64,000 nt of DNA from Victivallis lenta (GCF_009695545.1 NZ_VUNS01000007.1:124001-188000), one strand, 5' to 3'; positions 8,421 through 17,334 are shown, numbered from the stretch's first letter. The notes: generated from the sequence alone by a model not told the origin. Translations and numbers: made by a program.

Positions 8421-9388
8421 GATTTTTCTCCTTGCTGGTTTTTCATACAATAGCCGTTGTTGCGGTGAAATTCAAATGTCAGGCGGAGCGCTTCGTCGAG
8501 ATTGACCGTCTCCGCCAGGCCGAGCTCCCGCCGGGCCCGGGCCGTATCCGGAAGATAGCGCGGCGCGGGCAGGCCGTCCGGATGCCCGAGAACCGTAACG
8601 GCGGACGGCGGCGTCCGCAGTGCGGCGCAGCGCTCCGCGAGCTCCGCGATCGATACGGCATTTTCGCTGCCGACGTTGTAGATACGGCCCGGCTCCCCCG
8701 CCTCAAGCAGCCGCCGGAGCCAGCGGACAAGGTCGTCCGCATACAGATAGCTGCGCAGCGGCCGCCCGTCCCCGCGGATCGCAATCGGGCGGTTTTCCAG
8801 CGCGTCGCGCAGAAAATTGCCGGCCGCGAAGTGGATGCCGAGCGGCAGATAGGGCCCGACGAAAGCGAAACAGCGCGCAATGACCGTTTCGACGCCGGAG
8901 TCGAGGCAGAGGCGTTCGGCCTCGAGCTTGCCCTGTCCGTAAGCCGTGACCGGACGGCACGGATACGTCTCCGCCATTCGTTCGCACTCCGGCTCCTGCG
9001 GTCCGTAGACCGCGCCGGAGCTGGTCAGCAGCAGCCGCGGAACCTTCCGGGAACGGCAGAAGTCGAGAACGCGCTTCGTGCCGTCGACGATGATCGAACG
9101 CATCTCCGCCGGGTTCTCCGCCTCAAGCCGGGCGCTGGCCGGCGTCGCGGCATGCAGGACGGCTGAAAATTCTCCGTCCGGAAACGGAAAATCCCGCACG
9201 TCGCCCGCCGCAAAAGAGACGCCCGGCAGCCCGGCAAATGCCGGAAAGCGGCACAGAAACCCTTCCGGATCGCGCGAAAGGATCACCAGTTCCCCCTCGG
9301 AGACAGCTTCCCGTTTCCGGGCCGCGAGCAGGCTCTTCCCGAAAAAACCGGTTCCGCCGGTAATCAGAATCCGCGCCGCGCCGCTCAT
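8417..9388 (-). CDS. NAD-dependent epimerase/dehydratase or reductase (extended SDR)
   Basis: The 323-aa extended short-chain dehydrogenase has the Rossmann motif GGTGFFGKS at residues 11-19, [10 protein letters not shown] after beta3, and the catalytic set SSGAVYG with YGQGK. Such enzymes epimerise, dehydrate or reduce nucleotide sugars. In the operon it follows the CDP-sugar and ThDP genes, so one attractive role is reduction of the keto or acetyl group of a branched dideoxy sugar, as YerF does in yersiniose synthesis. That is an inference from context; sequence alone shows only the family. It overlaps its neighbours on both sides by 4 bp. Confidence 0.85.
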   Translation of the reverse strand: MSGAARILITGGTGFFGKSLLAARKREAVSEGELVILSRDPEGFLCRFPAFAGLPGVSFAAGDVRDFPFPDGEFSAVLHAATPASARLEAENPAEMRSIIVDGTKRVLDFCRSRKVPRLLLTSSGAVYGPQEPECERMAETYPCRPVTAYGQGKLEAERLCLDSGVETVIARCFAFVGPYLPLGIHFAAGNFLRDALENRPIAIRGDGRPLRSYLYADDLVRWLRRLLEAGEPGRIYNVGSENAVSIAELAERCAALRTPPSAVTVLGHPDGLPAPRYLPDTARARRELGLAETVNLDEALRLTFEFHRNNGYCMKNQQGEKS

Positions 9389-9807
9389 GAGGATCTCCTT
9401 CGAAAAGAAAAGTACTTATGCCCGAAGTAGCTCAATATCACCGTAATTCCGGTGATCAGGATATTGGCCCGCACCGGATTCATTCCGGCAATGGAGACCA
9501 GCAGAAACAGGCCGGCCAGCCCCAGCAGCGCCCCGGCGCCGTAAACCAGATAGCATTTCAGGTATTCCCGCAGAAAATTCCCCTTTGTCCGGAACACGAA
9601 GAACTTGTAGCACAGAAACGCATTCGTGATGGCGAGGATGTTGACGAGAACAGCCCAGAACAGGTAATTTCCCGACGTCCCCCAGAGCTCATAGACCGCA
9701 GTATAGAGTCCTACGCCGAAAACGGTGTTCCAGCCGCCGGCCAGAAGGTAGCGGATCACCCGGAAAAATTCCGGACGGTTGTTCCGGTAGAGCTCGAGCA
9801 GTTTCAT
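9385..9807 (-). CDS. GtrA-family membrane protein (putative lipid-linked sugar flippase)
   Basis: The 140-aa protein has four predicted transmembrane helices and the GtrA signature (FFRVIRYLLAGGWNTVFGVGLYTAVYE and later FFVFRTKGN, GHKYFSFRR). GtrA proteins are thought to flip undecaprenyl-phosphate-linked sugars across the inner membrane, working with a GtrB-type GT2. Such a GT2 is encoded directly upstream with a 4-bp overlap. Their pairing is the best evidence for the sugar of this operon being moved onto polyprenyl phosphate. Confidence 0.88.
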   Translation of the reverse strand: MKLLELYRNNRPEFFRVIRYLLAGGWNTVFGVGLYTAVYELWGTSGNYLFWAVLVNILAITNAFLCYKFFVFRTKGNFLREYLKCYLVYGAGALLGLAGLFLLVSIAGMNPVRANILITGITVILSYFGHKYFSFRRRSS

Positions 9808-10760
9808 CGGTCGAAATTGATCTTTTCCTCTTCAATCACCAGCGGCTTGTTCTTCACCTGCGTCCAGATCGCGCCGACATACTCCCCGATGATGCCGATG
9901 AAAATCAGCTGGACCGCCGAGAAGAAGAAAAGCCCGATGACCAGCGGCGCGAGCCCGAGCTGGAAGGTATCCCAGTAGAAGAGCTTGTAGACCAGGTAAC
10001 CGGCCGCGACCAGCAGACTCAGAAACGCCAGCAGGAAACCTGCGAACACGGCGAGCCGCAGCGGCAGCTTGGTGTGATTGACGAAGCCGGTCATCGCCAT
10101 GTCGTAAAGCGTGAAAAAATTGTTTTTGGTGCGCCCGTGTTTGCGCCTGTCCTGCACGAACGGCAATTCGACGCGCTTGAAACCGATCTCCGTCACAAGA
10201 CCGCGGAAATACGGATACGGCTCGTGAAAGAGCTTCAGCGCATCCAGAAAACGGCGGTCATAAAGGCCGAATCCGGTAAAATTGCGCAGCTGAGGAGTTT
10301 CGGAAAATTTATCGAGCAGCCAGTAATAGAACCGGCGAACTGCGAACATCAGCGGGTTCTCCCGGCTCTCCGGCTTGACGCAGCAGACGATTTTCGCCCC
10401 CGCCTCCCACTCCCGCAGCATGGCCGGAATCATTTCGGGAGGCTCCTGCAGATCTGAACACATCACAATCGCCGCGTCGCCGTCCGCCTGAAGCAGCGCG
10501 TTGTAGGGAGAGCGGATATGCCCGAAGTTGTTTGCGTTCAAGATGACCTTCACCCGGCTGTCCTTCGCGGCCATGCGGCGCAGCAGCTCGCGGCTGCCGT
10601 CGGTGGAGGCGTTGTCGGCGACGATCATATCGAACGTATAGCCGGGCATGGTTTCAAACGCGCCGGCAACCCGGTTGAACAGCTCCTCGAGATTTTCAAC
10701 TTCATTGAAACAGCCGGTAACGACGGTGATTTTTTTCATGATGTCCTGATTCTTTTCCAT
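9804..10760 (-). CDS. Membrane-bound GT2 glycosyltransferase (GtrB/DPM1 type)
   Basis: The 318-aa protein has a GT-A fold domain with VVTGCFNEVENLEELF, VADNASTDGS and the CSDLQEPP metal/sugar motif (DLQxPP is typical of polyprenyl-phosphate glycosyltransferases). Two C-terminal transmembrane helices follow at about 235-262 and 272-300. It probably transfers a nucleotide-activated sugar to undecaprenyl phosphate on the cytoplasmic face. The start at 10760 has a GGAA site; MKKITVV at 10739 is an alternative. It is 19 bp behind the HAD gene and overlaps gtrA. Confidence 0.88.
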   Translation of the reverse strand: MEKNQDIMKKITVVTGCFNEVENLEELFNRVAGAFETMPGYTFDMIVADNASTDGSRELLRRMAAKDSRVKVILNANNFGHIRSPYNALLQADGDAAIVMCSDLQEPPEMIPAMLREWEAGAKIVCCVKPESRENPLMFAVRRFYYWLLDKFSETPQLRNFTGFGLYDRRFLDALKLFHEPYPYFRGLVTEIGFKRVELPFVQDRRKHGRTKNNFFTLYDMAMTGFVNHTKLPLRLAVFAGFLLAFLSLLVAAGYLVYKLFYWDTFQLGLAPLVIGLFFFSAVQLIFIGIIGEYVGAIWTQVKNKPLVIEEEKINFDR

Positions 10761-10779
10761 GCTTTCCGTGCAGTTCCGC

Positions 10780-11418
10780 TTATGTCCATTCCGCCGGCGG
10801 AGCGTTCCATATCCGGTCCGGCGCGGCGGACGCGAGCTCCGCCGCGCCGCCGTAGCCCCAGGTGACCGCTACGGTCCGCATTCCGGCCGCGCGCCCGGCT
10901 TCGATGTCCGGCACGGTGTCCCCGACCATCGCGCAGCGCGCCGGATCGAGTCCTGTTTCGGCCAGCGCCCGGCGCAGCCGTTCAGACTTGCCGCAGAGGG
11001 GGCCCGGCGTCGAATCGGGCGTATGAATCTGTTCGAACACCGGGAGCCACCCCTGCTTTTCGACGATCAGCCGGGTCGCGCGCAGCGCCTTGTTGGTCGC
11101 AAGGAACAGCCGCGTGCCGTCTCTGCGCAGCCGCTCCAGCAGCGCCGGAATCCCCGGATAGGGAACCGTGCCCGGAAAACCGCTCGTACAGTAAAGCTCC
11201 CGGAAGGAGGCGATCAGCGCCTCCCGCTCCGGCTCCGTCAGTTCCGGAAACAGGCCGGCGATCATCGGCTCGAGCGGCGGCCCGATCCGGAAATCGCGGC
11301 GGAAACGTTCCGTCTCCAGTCCGGCCGCCTTCAGAGCGGCGAGCCAGCAGCCGAAGATATCCGGCGCCGTATCGCAGAGCGTGCCGTCCAGATCGAAAAA
11401 ACAGCCGTCAGGCTTCAT
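10780..11418 (-). CDS. HAD-superfamily hydrolase (Gph/PgmB-like phosphatase)
   Basis: The 212-aa HAD hydrolase has motif I FDLDGTLCD (nucleophile Asp9), a helical cap at about 18-90, motif II ATNK, motif III Lys in GKSERLRRAL and motif IV MVGDTVPDIEAG. It dephosphorylates an unknown small phosphate ester; phosphoglycolate phosphatase is the closest general description. The ATG at 11418 begins MKPDGCFFDLDG; a longer frame upstream runs antiparallel to nothing useful and sits inside the ThDP gene. It overlaps that gene by 11 bp. In this operon it may act on a sugar or acid phosphate of the pathway. Confidence 0.85.
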   Translation of the reverse strand: MKPDGCFFDLDGTLCDTAPDIFGCWLAALKAAGLETERFRRDFRIGPPLEPMIAGLFPELTEPEREALIASFRELYCTSGFPGTVPYPGIPALLERLRRDGTRLFLATNKALRATRLIVEKQGWLPVFEQIHTPDSTPGPLCGKSERLRRALAETGLDPARCAMVGDTVPDIEAGRAAGMRTVAVTWGYGGAAELASAAPDRIWNAPPAEWT

Positions 11419-13198
11419 AACGGTTCGCCTCCATCTCTTCGCGCGGCAGGAACGGGAACATATCCTCCAGCGACGGCGAAATGATCGAACCGTCCGGGAG
11501 CCGCCGCGAAGAGAGCTTCGGCGCGAACGTGTATCCCGGCGCCAGCACGCAGTCGCAGAAGACGGGGCCGTCGAAAGCCAGCGCTTCGGCGACCGTCGCG
11601 GCGGCGTCCGCGAGCGAGTCGAGCCGCAGATACCGCCAGCCGAATGCGGCGGCAATCGCCTGCCACTCCGGGAAGGTCACGCCGGAACCGTTGTCGCAGC
11701 CGGTATGGCGGCCCGCGAAAAACGAATCCTGCGTCTGGCGGATCGAACAGTATTCGTTGTTGTCGAACAAAAACAGTTTGACCGGAAAACCGTTGTGCCG
11801 GATGGTCTGCAGCTCCTGAAGGTTCATCATCAGGCTGCCGTCCCCTTCGAGGCAGACCACCGGCCGTTTGCCGCGCACGGCGGCCGCCGCCCCCAGCGCA
11901 GCCGGGAGGCCGAACCCCATCGCCGCGCAGCCGGAGTTGCAGAACATCCGCTGTCCCCGCTTTACGGCGCCGGCCTGGAACAGCGCGAGGCTCGGCGTCG
12001 CATTCGTGCAGCTGACCACGGCGTCGGCCGGCAGCTGTTCGCAGAGCGGCTCCATCAGCGCATACGGATTCAATCCCGCGGCGGAGCGGTATTCCGGAAG
12101 CACGACCGGGTAGCGCTCTTTGCGTTCGCGGTTCCAGGCGAGCCAGCGGCTCCAGTCCGGCAGTTCACGCGCCGCGAGCGCCGCCAGCAGCCGGTCGATG
12201 AACTCCCCCGCATCGCCGTGGACCGGCAGCGTCGGCTTCACTGTGGGCTTGGCCAGCTCGGCCGCGTCGATATCGACCACGATCAGCTCCTTCGCGCGCT
12301 TCGCGAAATTCTCATGGTTGTAGCTGACCTGCCGGATGTTGTTCCGGGTGCCGAGGCAGAGCACCCAGTCGGCATTCTGCAGCGCGATGTTCCCGGCCCG
12401 GGTGCCGATCGTGCCGATCCGCCCGATCGAATACGGAGAGCCGGTCGGCAGCAGATCGAAGCTGTTGAAGCTGCCGAGCACCGGAATCTTCAGGCGTTCG
12501 ACCAGCTTTTCGAATCCGGCGAGATTGCCGGAAAGCCGGATTCCCTGTCCGGTCACCAGCACCGGCGAGGAGGCCGAAAGCAGGGTTTCGACGACTCGTT
12601 CGATCGTCTCCGCCGGGATCTCCGGCTTTGATTCCGGTACGTTCTCCTCGCCGTGAAGCGCCGCCGGGTCGATTTCGGCCGACTGCACGTTGATCGGAAT
12701 GTCGAGCCAGACCGGCCCCGGCCGCCCGGAGCAGGCAATGCGGAGCGCCTTCTCGAGCTCCCGGCGGATGTCGAGCGGATCAGTGACCATCTTCGCATAT
12801 TTTGTGACCGGACGGACGATGTCGACGATATTGATCTCCTGATCGCCGAGCTGCCGCAGCGGCAGCTCCGGCACGGAAGCGACGGTAGTCGGAAACTTCA
12901 CCTGGCCGGAGAGATAGAGCACCGGCTGCGAGTCGAGCCACTCGCCGATGACGCCGGTCAGGGCGTTCGTGCCGCCCGGCCCGGTCGTCACGCTGACCAC
13001 GGCGGGGCCGCCGGTCACCCGCGCGTACCCCTCCGCCGCGATGGCCGCTCCCTGCTCGTGGTGGGTGCAGACCGCCCGGAGCCGCGGCTCCGAACCGAGC
13101 GCGTCGTTCAGGAACATCGCCCCGCCGCCCGAAACCATGAAGACGTCCCTCACGCCGCGGTCGGCCAGAAACTGAAAGATATAATCGGCTGTACGCAT
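11408..13198 (-). CDS. Acetolactate-synthase-like ThDP enzyme, candidate sugar-branching (YerE-like) carboligase
   Basis: The 596-aa protein has the three-domain layout of the acetohydroxyacid synthase/pyruvate oxidase family: a Pyr domain with the catalytic Glu in THHEQGAA (about residue 48), a central domain (about 195-330), and a PP domain with the ThDP/Mg motif GDGSLMMN and NN about 28 residues later (LFDNNEYCSIRQ). YerE of Yersinia, a member of this family, adds a two-carbon unit from pyruvate to C4 of CDP-4-keto-3,6-dideoxyglucose. Its place here, four genes after rfbF-rfbG-rfbH, suggests the same kind of reaction. A stand-alone acetolactate synthase is less likely because no ilvN, ilvC or ilvD is nearby. 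Substrates remain inferred. Confidence 0.8.
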   Translation of the reverse strand: MRTADYIFQFLADRGVRDVFMVSGGGAMFLNDALGSEPRLRAVCTHHEQGAAIAAEGYARVTGGPAVVSVTTGPGGTNALTGVIGEWLDSQPVLYLSGQVKFPTTVASVPELPLRQLGDQEINIVDIVRPVTKYAKMVTDPLDIRRELEKALRIACSGRPGPVWLDIPINVQSAEIDPAALHGEENVPESKPEIPAETIERVVETLLSASSPVLVTGQGIRLSGNLAGFEKLVERLKIPVLGSFNSFDLLPTGSPYSIGRIGTIGTRAGNIALQNADWVLCLGTRNNIRQVSYNHENFAKRAKELIVVDIDAAELAKPTVKPTLPVHGDAGEFIDRLLAALAARELPDWSRWLAWNRERKERYPVVLPEYRSAAGLNPYALMEPLCEQLPADAVVSCTNATPSLALFQAGAVKRGQRMFCNSGCAAMGFGLPAALGAAAAVRGKRPVVCLEGDGSLMMNLQELQTIRHNGFPVKLFLFDNNEYCSIRQTQDSFFAGRHTGCDNGSGVTFPEWQAIAAAFGWRYLRLDSLADAAATVAEALAFDGPVFCDCVLAPGYTFAPKLSSRRLPDGSIISPSLEDMFPFLPREEMEANRYEA

Positions 13199-13213
13199 AT
13201 TGTTTCCCGCTGT

Positions 13214-14038
13214 TTACAGAACTGCCGCGCTGTGCTCATGGTATTTGATGAGCTGCTGGATCAGCATGGTCTTGAGCCGGGTCAGTTCATAGCCCGGATT
13301 GTAGTTGAAGTGTTTGAGCAGATATTCGGTTGCGATATTCCCGTCGTACCACTTGCCGCCGAGCCCGAGCAGCGTCGAATCGGTATAGCGGCACTTGTGG
13401 GCGAAGGCGACATCAAGCAGCTCTTCGGCCGTGCCGTTCTTGTTGTGCAGGTGAATGCCGGCCTCGACGCCCTCGGCGCGGCAGAGCTCGATCGCGTCGG
13501 AGACGTATTTCGGAGTGAAAATGCTTTCGGTGTCCGCGAAGTAGATGACGTCGATGCCCATCTTCTTCGCAAGCCGCGCGAAGGCCGTGTTCTCCTCGAC
13601 CGTGTTGCGTCCGGCGCTCGTGAAATTGATGAAAATACGGTAGCCGAGCTTCTGGAGCTCCTCGATATGCCGGCAGAGCACATCGGGTTCGGTCTGCTTC
13701 GACCGGGTCAGGATGCGGACCGCATCGACGACCGAATCGGCCTTCGGGCCGACCGGCGCGAGCGGGCGCTGAATATCCCGCATGGCCGAAAGTTTCAGGA
13801 TGTTCTTCGTGCTGCCGAAAATATCGTTCAGCTCCTCCGTGCAAAGTCCGCAGTACCGGATCGCGCCGCGGCCGGGGTCCGCCTCGGGATTGTGGAAAAA
13901 GCCGAGTTCCATATAGTCGTACCCGGCCGCTTCGACGAACCGGTAGTAGTCGCGCAGGAACGCCGGGTCGAAAAACCATCCGGTCTGGTAGCCGACTTCG
14001 CGCGCCGTGCAGTCGAAAAGAGTGATATTGTCGATCAT
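13214..14038 (-). CDS. HMGL-type TIM-barrel aldolase/lyase of a sugar cluster
   Basis: The 274-aa protein is a compact HMGL-like TIM barrel related to 4-hydroxy-2-oxovalerate aldolase and the isopropylmalate synthase catalytic domain. It starts ITLFDCTAREVGYQTG (metal Asp in the DCT motif) and has GIHLHNKNGTAEEL, the usual H-x-H metal site. It lacks the regulatory domain of LeuA and the C-terminal module of DmpG. Such enzymes make or split C-C bonds of 2-oxo acids with pyruvate or an acyl-CoA. It sits between rfbH (4-bp overlap) and the ThDP gene (15-bp gap). I infer that it supplies or uses the 2-oxo acid handled by the ThDP enzyme; the actual substrate is unknown. Confidence 0.75.
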   Translation of the reverse strand: MIDNITLFDCTAREVGYQTGWFFDPAFLRDYYRFVEAAGYDYMELGFFHNPEADPGRGAIRYCGLCTEELNDIFGSTKNILKLSAMRDIQRPLAPVGPKADSVVDAVRILTRSKQTEPDVLCRHIEELQKLGYRIFINFTSAGRNTVEENTAFARLAKKMGIDVIYFADTESIFTPKYVSDAIELCRAEGVEAGIHLHNKNGTAEELLDVAFAHKCRYTDSTLLGLGGKWYDGNIATEYLLKHFNYNPGYELTRLKTMLIQQLIKYHEHSAAVL

Positions 14039-15363
14039 AAGGACTTCCCTCCACAGTAATTACGGATGGTTTCGATCATGAAGTCGAGCTTTGCGCCGGT
14101 CATACCGGGGTAGAGGCCGATCCAGAAGGCGTTGTTCATGAGTTCGTCGGTGTTGGCGAGCCTCCCGGCGACGCGGTAGTCGCATCCCTCCCGCAGCGTT
14201 TCGAAGCACGGGTGCCGGGTCAGGTTGCCCGCGAACAGGTTGCGGGTCTGAATCCCGCGGCTTTCGAGATGCTCCGCAAGTTCGTTGCGGGTGAATCCGG
14301 CCCGCGGCGTCAGCCGGATCAGGAATCCGAACCAGGACGGGTCCGACTCCGGGTAGCGCTCGAAGAGAGCGAGTTCCGGCAGCTCCCTCAGGCCGTCGTG
14401 CAGCCGTTCGAAGTTCCGTTTCCGCGCCGCCGTGAAGCCGTCGAGCTTATCGAGCTGGGCGCAGCCGATCGCCGCCTGCAGGTCGGTCGCCTTCAGATTG
14501 TAGCCGAAGTGGCTGTAAACGTATTTGTGATCGTATCCGGCCGGAAGCGTGCCGAACCGGCGCGTGAACCGGCTGCCGCAGCGGTTGTCTTCGCCGGAAC
14601 CGCAGGAGCAGTCGCGCCCCCAGTCGCGCATCGAGAGCGCGATTTTCGCCAGCAGCGGATCGCTTGTGTAGACCGCGCCCCCTTCGCCCGTCGTCATGTG
14701 GTGGGGCGGGTAGAAGCTCGACGTGCCGAGGTCGCCCCAGGCGCCGGTCAGCCGGCCGCAATACCGCGAGCCGAGCGCGTCGCAGTTGTCTTCGACGAGC
14801 CAGAGCCGGTTTGCGTCGCAGAACGCCTTCACCGCATCGAGCCGGAACGGATTGCCGAGCGTATGGGCGAGCATGACCGCCTTCGTCCGCGGCGACAGGG
14901 CCGCTTCGAGCAGCGAAACATCGATATTCGCGGTTCCGGGCTCGACATCGACAAAGACCGGAACGGCGCCGTACTGCACGACCGGGGCGACCGTGGTCGG
15001 GAATCCGGCCGCGACGGTGATGACTTCGTCGCCGCGTTCGATCCGCCTCTTTCCGAGCAGCGGCGAGGTCAGCGTCATAAAGGCCAGCAGATTCGCCGAG
15101 GAACCCGAATTCACGAAAAGCGCCCGCCCGACGCCGAGGTATGCCGCCAGCTTCTCTTCGAATTCCCGCGTATAGCGCCCGGCGGTCAGCCAGAATTCGA
15201 GTGCCGCGTCAACGAGGTTCACGAGTTCCTTTTCGTCGTAAACCCGCCCGGCATAGTTGATCCGGCTCTCTCCCGGGACGAACGGCGGCTTCTCCTGTCC
15301 CCGCAAAGCCGCCAGCGCCTCGACCCGGCTTAAAATCTCTTTTTTCAAACTCAGTTCGTCCAT
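14035..15363 (-). CDS. rfbH: CDP-4-dehydro-6-deoxyglucose 3-dehydrase (E1), PMP/[2Fe-2S] enzyme
   Basis: The 442-aa DegT-fold enzyme removes the C3 hydroxyl of CDP-4-keto-6-deoxyglucose. Two diagnostic features are present. First, the PLP lysine of aminotransferases is replaced by His221 in SFYPPHHMTTGEGG, as in E1 (AscC). Second, the cysteines follow the E1 iron-sulfur spacing CX57CX1CX7C exactly: Cys194, Cys252, Cys254 and Cys262. So this is the dehydrase, not an aminotransferase. E1 works with an NADH-dependent E3 reductase (AscD/RfbI); none is encoded in the window. It overlaps rfbG by 13 bp and the aldolase by 4 bp. Confidence 0.93.
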   Translation of the reverse strand: MDELSLKKEILSRVEALAALRGQEKPPFVPGESRINYAGRVYDEKELVNLVDAALEFWLTAGRYTREFEEKLAAYLGVGRALFVNSGSSANLLAFMTLTSPLLGKRRIERGDEVITVAAGFPTTVAPVVQYGAVPVFVDVEPGTANIDVSLLEAALSPRTKAVMLAHTLGNPFRLDAVKAFCDANRLWLVEDNCDALGSRYCGRLTGAWGDLGTSSFYPPHHMTTGEGGAVYTSDPLLAKIALSMRDWGRDCSCGSGEDNRCGSRFTRRFGTLPAGYDHKYVYSHFGYNLKATDLQAAIGCAQLDKLDGFTAARKRNFERLHDGLRELPELALFERYPESDPSWFGFLIRLTPRAGFTRNELAEHLESRGIQTRNLFAGNLTRHPCFETLREGCDYRVAGRLANTDELMNNAFWIGLYPGMTGAKLDFMIETIRNYCGGKSL

Positions 15364-16421
15364 GACAATCCCTTCCGCGCGGCATCGGCGACATAAGCTT
15401 CAAGATCCGCCGCCGTATTGATCCGTCCCGAATCGTAATAACCGCGATACCAGCCGGCCGTGCGGCGAATGCACTCCTCCGCGTTCCAGACTCCGCGCCA
15501 GCCGAGATCCCTCGCCGCCTTCGTGCAGTCGAGCCGCAGGAGCTTCGTTTCATGCGGCGCATCCGCCGGCGGCGCAAAGCGGAATCCGACCCGGGGCCAG
15601 AAGCGGTTCATCAGCGCGGCGACCTCGCCGACCGTCAATGCGTCCGCCGTCTCCGGACCGAAATTCCAGGCTGACGCGGCAGCCGCATCCCCTTCAAGCA
15701 GCCGCTGCCCGAGCAGCAGATAGCCGCCGAGCGGCTCAAGCACATGCTGCCACGGCCGGACGGCGGACGGGGAACGGAGCGGTTCGACGGCTCCGGCCGC
15801 CGCCGCCCGGACCAGGTCCGGCACGAGCCGGTCGGCCGCCCAGTCGCCGCCGCCGATCACATTGCCGGCCCGCGCGGTGGCGAGTCCCACTCCCGCCGCG
15901 CGGAGAAAACTGTCGCGGTAACTCGCGGCGACGAGCTCCTGGCACCCCTTCGAGGCGCTGTACGGATCGTAACCGCCGAGCGGATCGTTTTCGCGGTAGC
16001 CTTCGGCCTTCTCGCTGTTCCGGTAACATTTGTCGCTGGTGACGACCACGACCGCACGAAGTTCCGGGACGTTCCGCGCCGCTTCGAGCAAATTGACCGT
16101 GCCGCCGACGTTGACCGCAAGCGTATCGACCGGCTTCCGGTAAGAGAGGCGGACAAGCGGCTGTGCGGCGAGGTGAAAGATGATTTCAGGCCGGAACTCA
16201 CGAAGAACGGAGCCGAGTTTTTCCGCGTCGCGGATGTCGCACCACTCCGAATGGCCCGGCGGATTCAGCAGCCGAAAGTGGTTCGGCTCCGTCTCCGGCG
16301 GCAGCGAAACGCCGCAGAGCTCTGCGCCGAGGCGCCCGAGCCACATCGTCAGCCAGGATCCTTTGAAGCCGGAGTGGCCGGTGACCAGCACCCGTTTCCC
16401 GCGGTAAATATCGTTGAACAC
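15351..16421 (-). CDS. rfbG: CDP-glucose 4,6-dehydratase
   Basis: The 356-aa extended SDR converts CDP-glucose to CDP-4-keto-6-deoxyglucose. It shows GHSGFKGSW (NAD-binding GxxGxxG; GHTGFKGSWL is the RfbG hallmark), HLAAQPLVRLSY, TSDKCYRN, the catalytic YSASK (DPYSASKGCQE) and RPWQHVLEPLGGY, a stretch highly typical of RfbG. The start is GTG with GGAGTG upstream. It lies 6 bp downstream of rfbF. Confidence 0.94.
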   Translation of the reverse strand: MFNDIYRGKRVLVTGHSGFKGSWLTMWLGRLGAELCGVSLPPETEPNHFRLLNPPGHSEWCDIRDAEKLGSVLREFRPEIIFHLAAQPLVRLSYRKPVDTLAVNVGGTVNLLEAARNVPELRAVVVVTSDKCYRNSEKAEGYRENDPLGGYDPYSASKGCQELVAASYRDSFLRAAGVGLATARAGNVIGGGDWAADRLVPDLVRAAAAGAVEPLRSPSAVRPWQHVLEPLGGYLLLGQRLLEGDAAAASAWNFGPETADALTVGEVAALMNRFWPRVGFRFAPPADAPHETKLLRLDCTKAARDLGWRGVWNAEECIRRTAGWYRGYYDSGRINTAADLEAYVADAARKGLSWTN

Positions 16422-16427
16422 GATCTT

Positions 16428-17246
16428 TCACTCCTGCCAGTATTTGGTCCACGGCGCGGCGCCGGAGTTCCAGAGGTCGGAGAGCAGCCGGTGTTCCCGC
16501 GGCGTATCCATGCACTGCCAGAACCCCTCGTGACGGCGGGCGGCCATCTCGCCGTCGCGCATGGCTTCGCGCATCGGCGCGGCCTCGAAATAACAGTCTT
16601 CCGCGTCGTCGAGATAACGCGGCAGGAACTGCCGGTCGACGACCATGAAGCCGCCGTTGACGTAGCTGCCGGTCCGCAGCGGTTTTTCGGCAAAGCCGGT
16701 CACGCGGTCGCCGTCGAGCTTCATTTCGCCGAATCTCCCCTCGGGGTGGACGGCGGAGACCGTCAGCAGCCTGTCTGAAGCACGGTGAAAATCGAGCAGC
16801 GCGCCGATATCGATGTCCGCCACTCCGTCGCCGTAGGTGAGAAAGAATTCACGGTCTTCCGGCGCGAGGTAACGCGATGCGCGGCGCACCCGGCCGCCGG
16901 TCATGGTTTCGATGCCGGTGTCTGCCAGCGTAACCTCCCAGTCCGCCTCGTAGGCTTCGCCGTGGTAGACAATGCCGTGATCCTTGCCGAGCTTGACCGT
17001 GATGTCGGTCGACCGGGCGTGAAAATTCAGGAAATAGTCGATGAACTCCTCGCGCTTGTAGCCGAGACAGAGGATGAACCGGCGCACGCCGAAAGCCGCG
17101 AAACAGCGCATGATATGCCAGACGATCGGCTGCTCGCCGATCGGAACCATCGGTTTCGGAAGCAGCTCGGTCACTTCCCTCAGCCGGGTGCCCTGGCCGC
17201 CGCAGAGAATCATTGCCGGCGGCATCGGCTGTCGCGGTCCATTCAT
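16428..17246 (-). CDS. rfbF: Glucose-1-phosphate cytidylyltransferase
   Basis: The 272-aa nucleotidyltransferase makes CDP-glucose from CTP and glucose 1-phosphate, the first step of CDP-dideoxyhexose synthesis. It has ILCGGQGTRLREVTE (signature loop), PKPMVPIG, FILCLGYKREEFIDYF, LTYGDGVADID (metal Asp) and FGEMKLDGDRVTGFAEKP. Length and motifs match RfbF/AscA. AAAGGA precedes the ATG at 17246; later in-frame ATGs would cut into the N terminus. It is the first gene of the long minus-strand operon, with a promoter at 17291-17318. Confidence 0.94.
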   Translation of the reverse strand: MNGPRQPMPPAMILCGGQGTRLREVTELLPKPMVPIGEQPIVWHIMRCFAAFGVRRFILCLGYKREEFIDYFLNFHARSTDITVKLGKDHGIVYHGEAYEADWEVTLADTGIETMTGGRVRRASRYLAPEDREFFLTYGDGVADIDIGALLDFHRASDRLLTVSAVHPEGRFGEMKLDGDRVTGFAEKPLRTGSYVNGGFMVVDRQFLPRYLDDAEDCYFEAAPMREAMRDGEMAARRHEGFWQCMDTPREHRLLSDLWNSGAAPWTKYWQE

Positions 17247-17290
17247 GCCGTATCCTTTCCGTCGAATGACACAGTTACTCTAATTATGGT

Positions 17291-17318
17291 AATGTATCAT
17301 CATCCGGACAAAAGTCAA
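17291..17318 (-). promoter_or_regulatory. Promoter of the rfbFGH operon
   Basis: On the minus strand TTGACT (17313-17318), 16 bp and TACATT (17291-17296) precede rfbF. It lies just beyond the terminator of the 62-aa gene, so the sugar operon appears to have its own start. Confidence 0.6.
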
Positions 17319-17334
17319 TCGGGACGGACGGCAG

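Noticed and set aside
14035-15363. Reading the DegT-family protein as a sugar aminotransferase
   Set aside because: The PLP lysine is replaced by His and the E1 iron-sulfur cysteine spacing is exact, so it is the 3-dehydrase.
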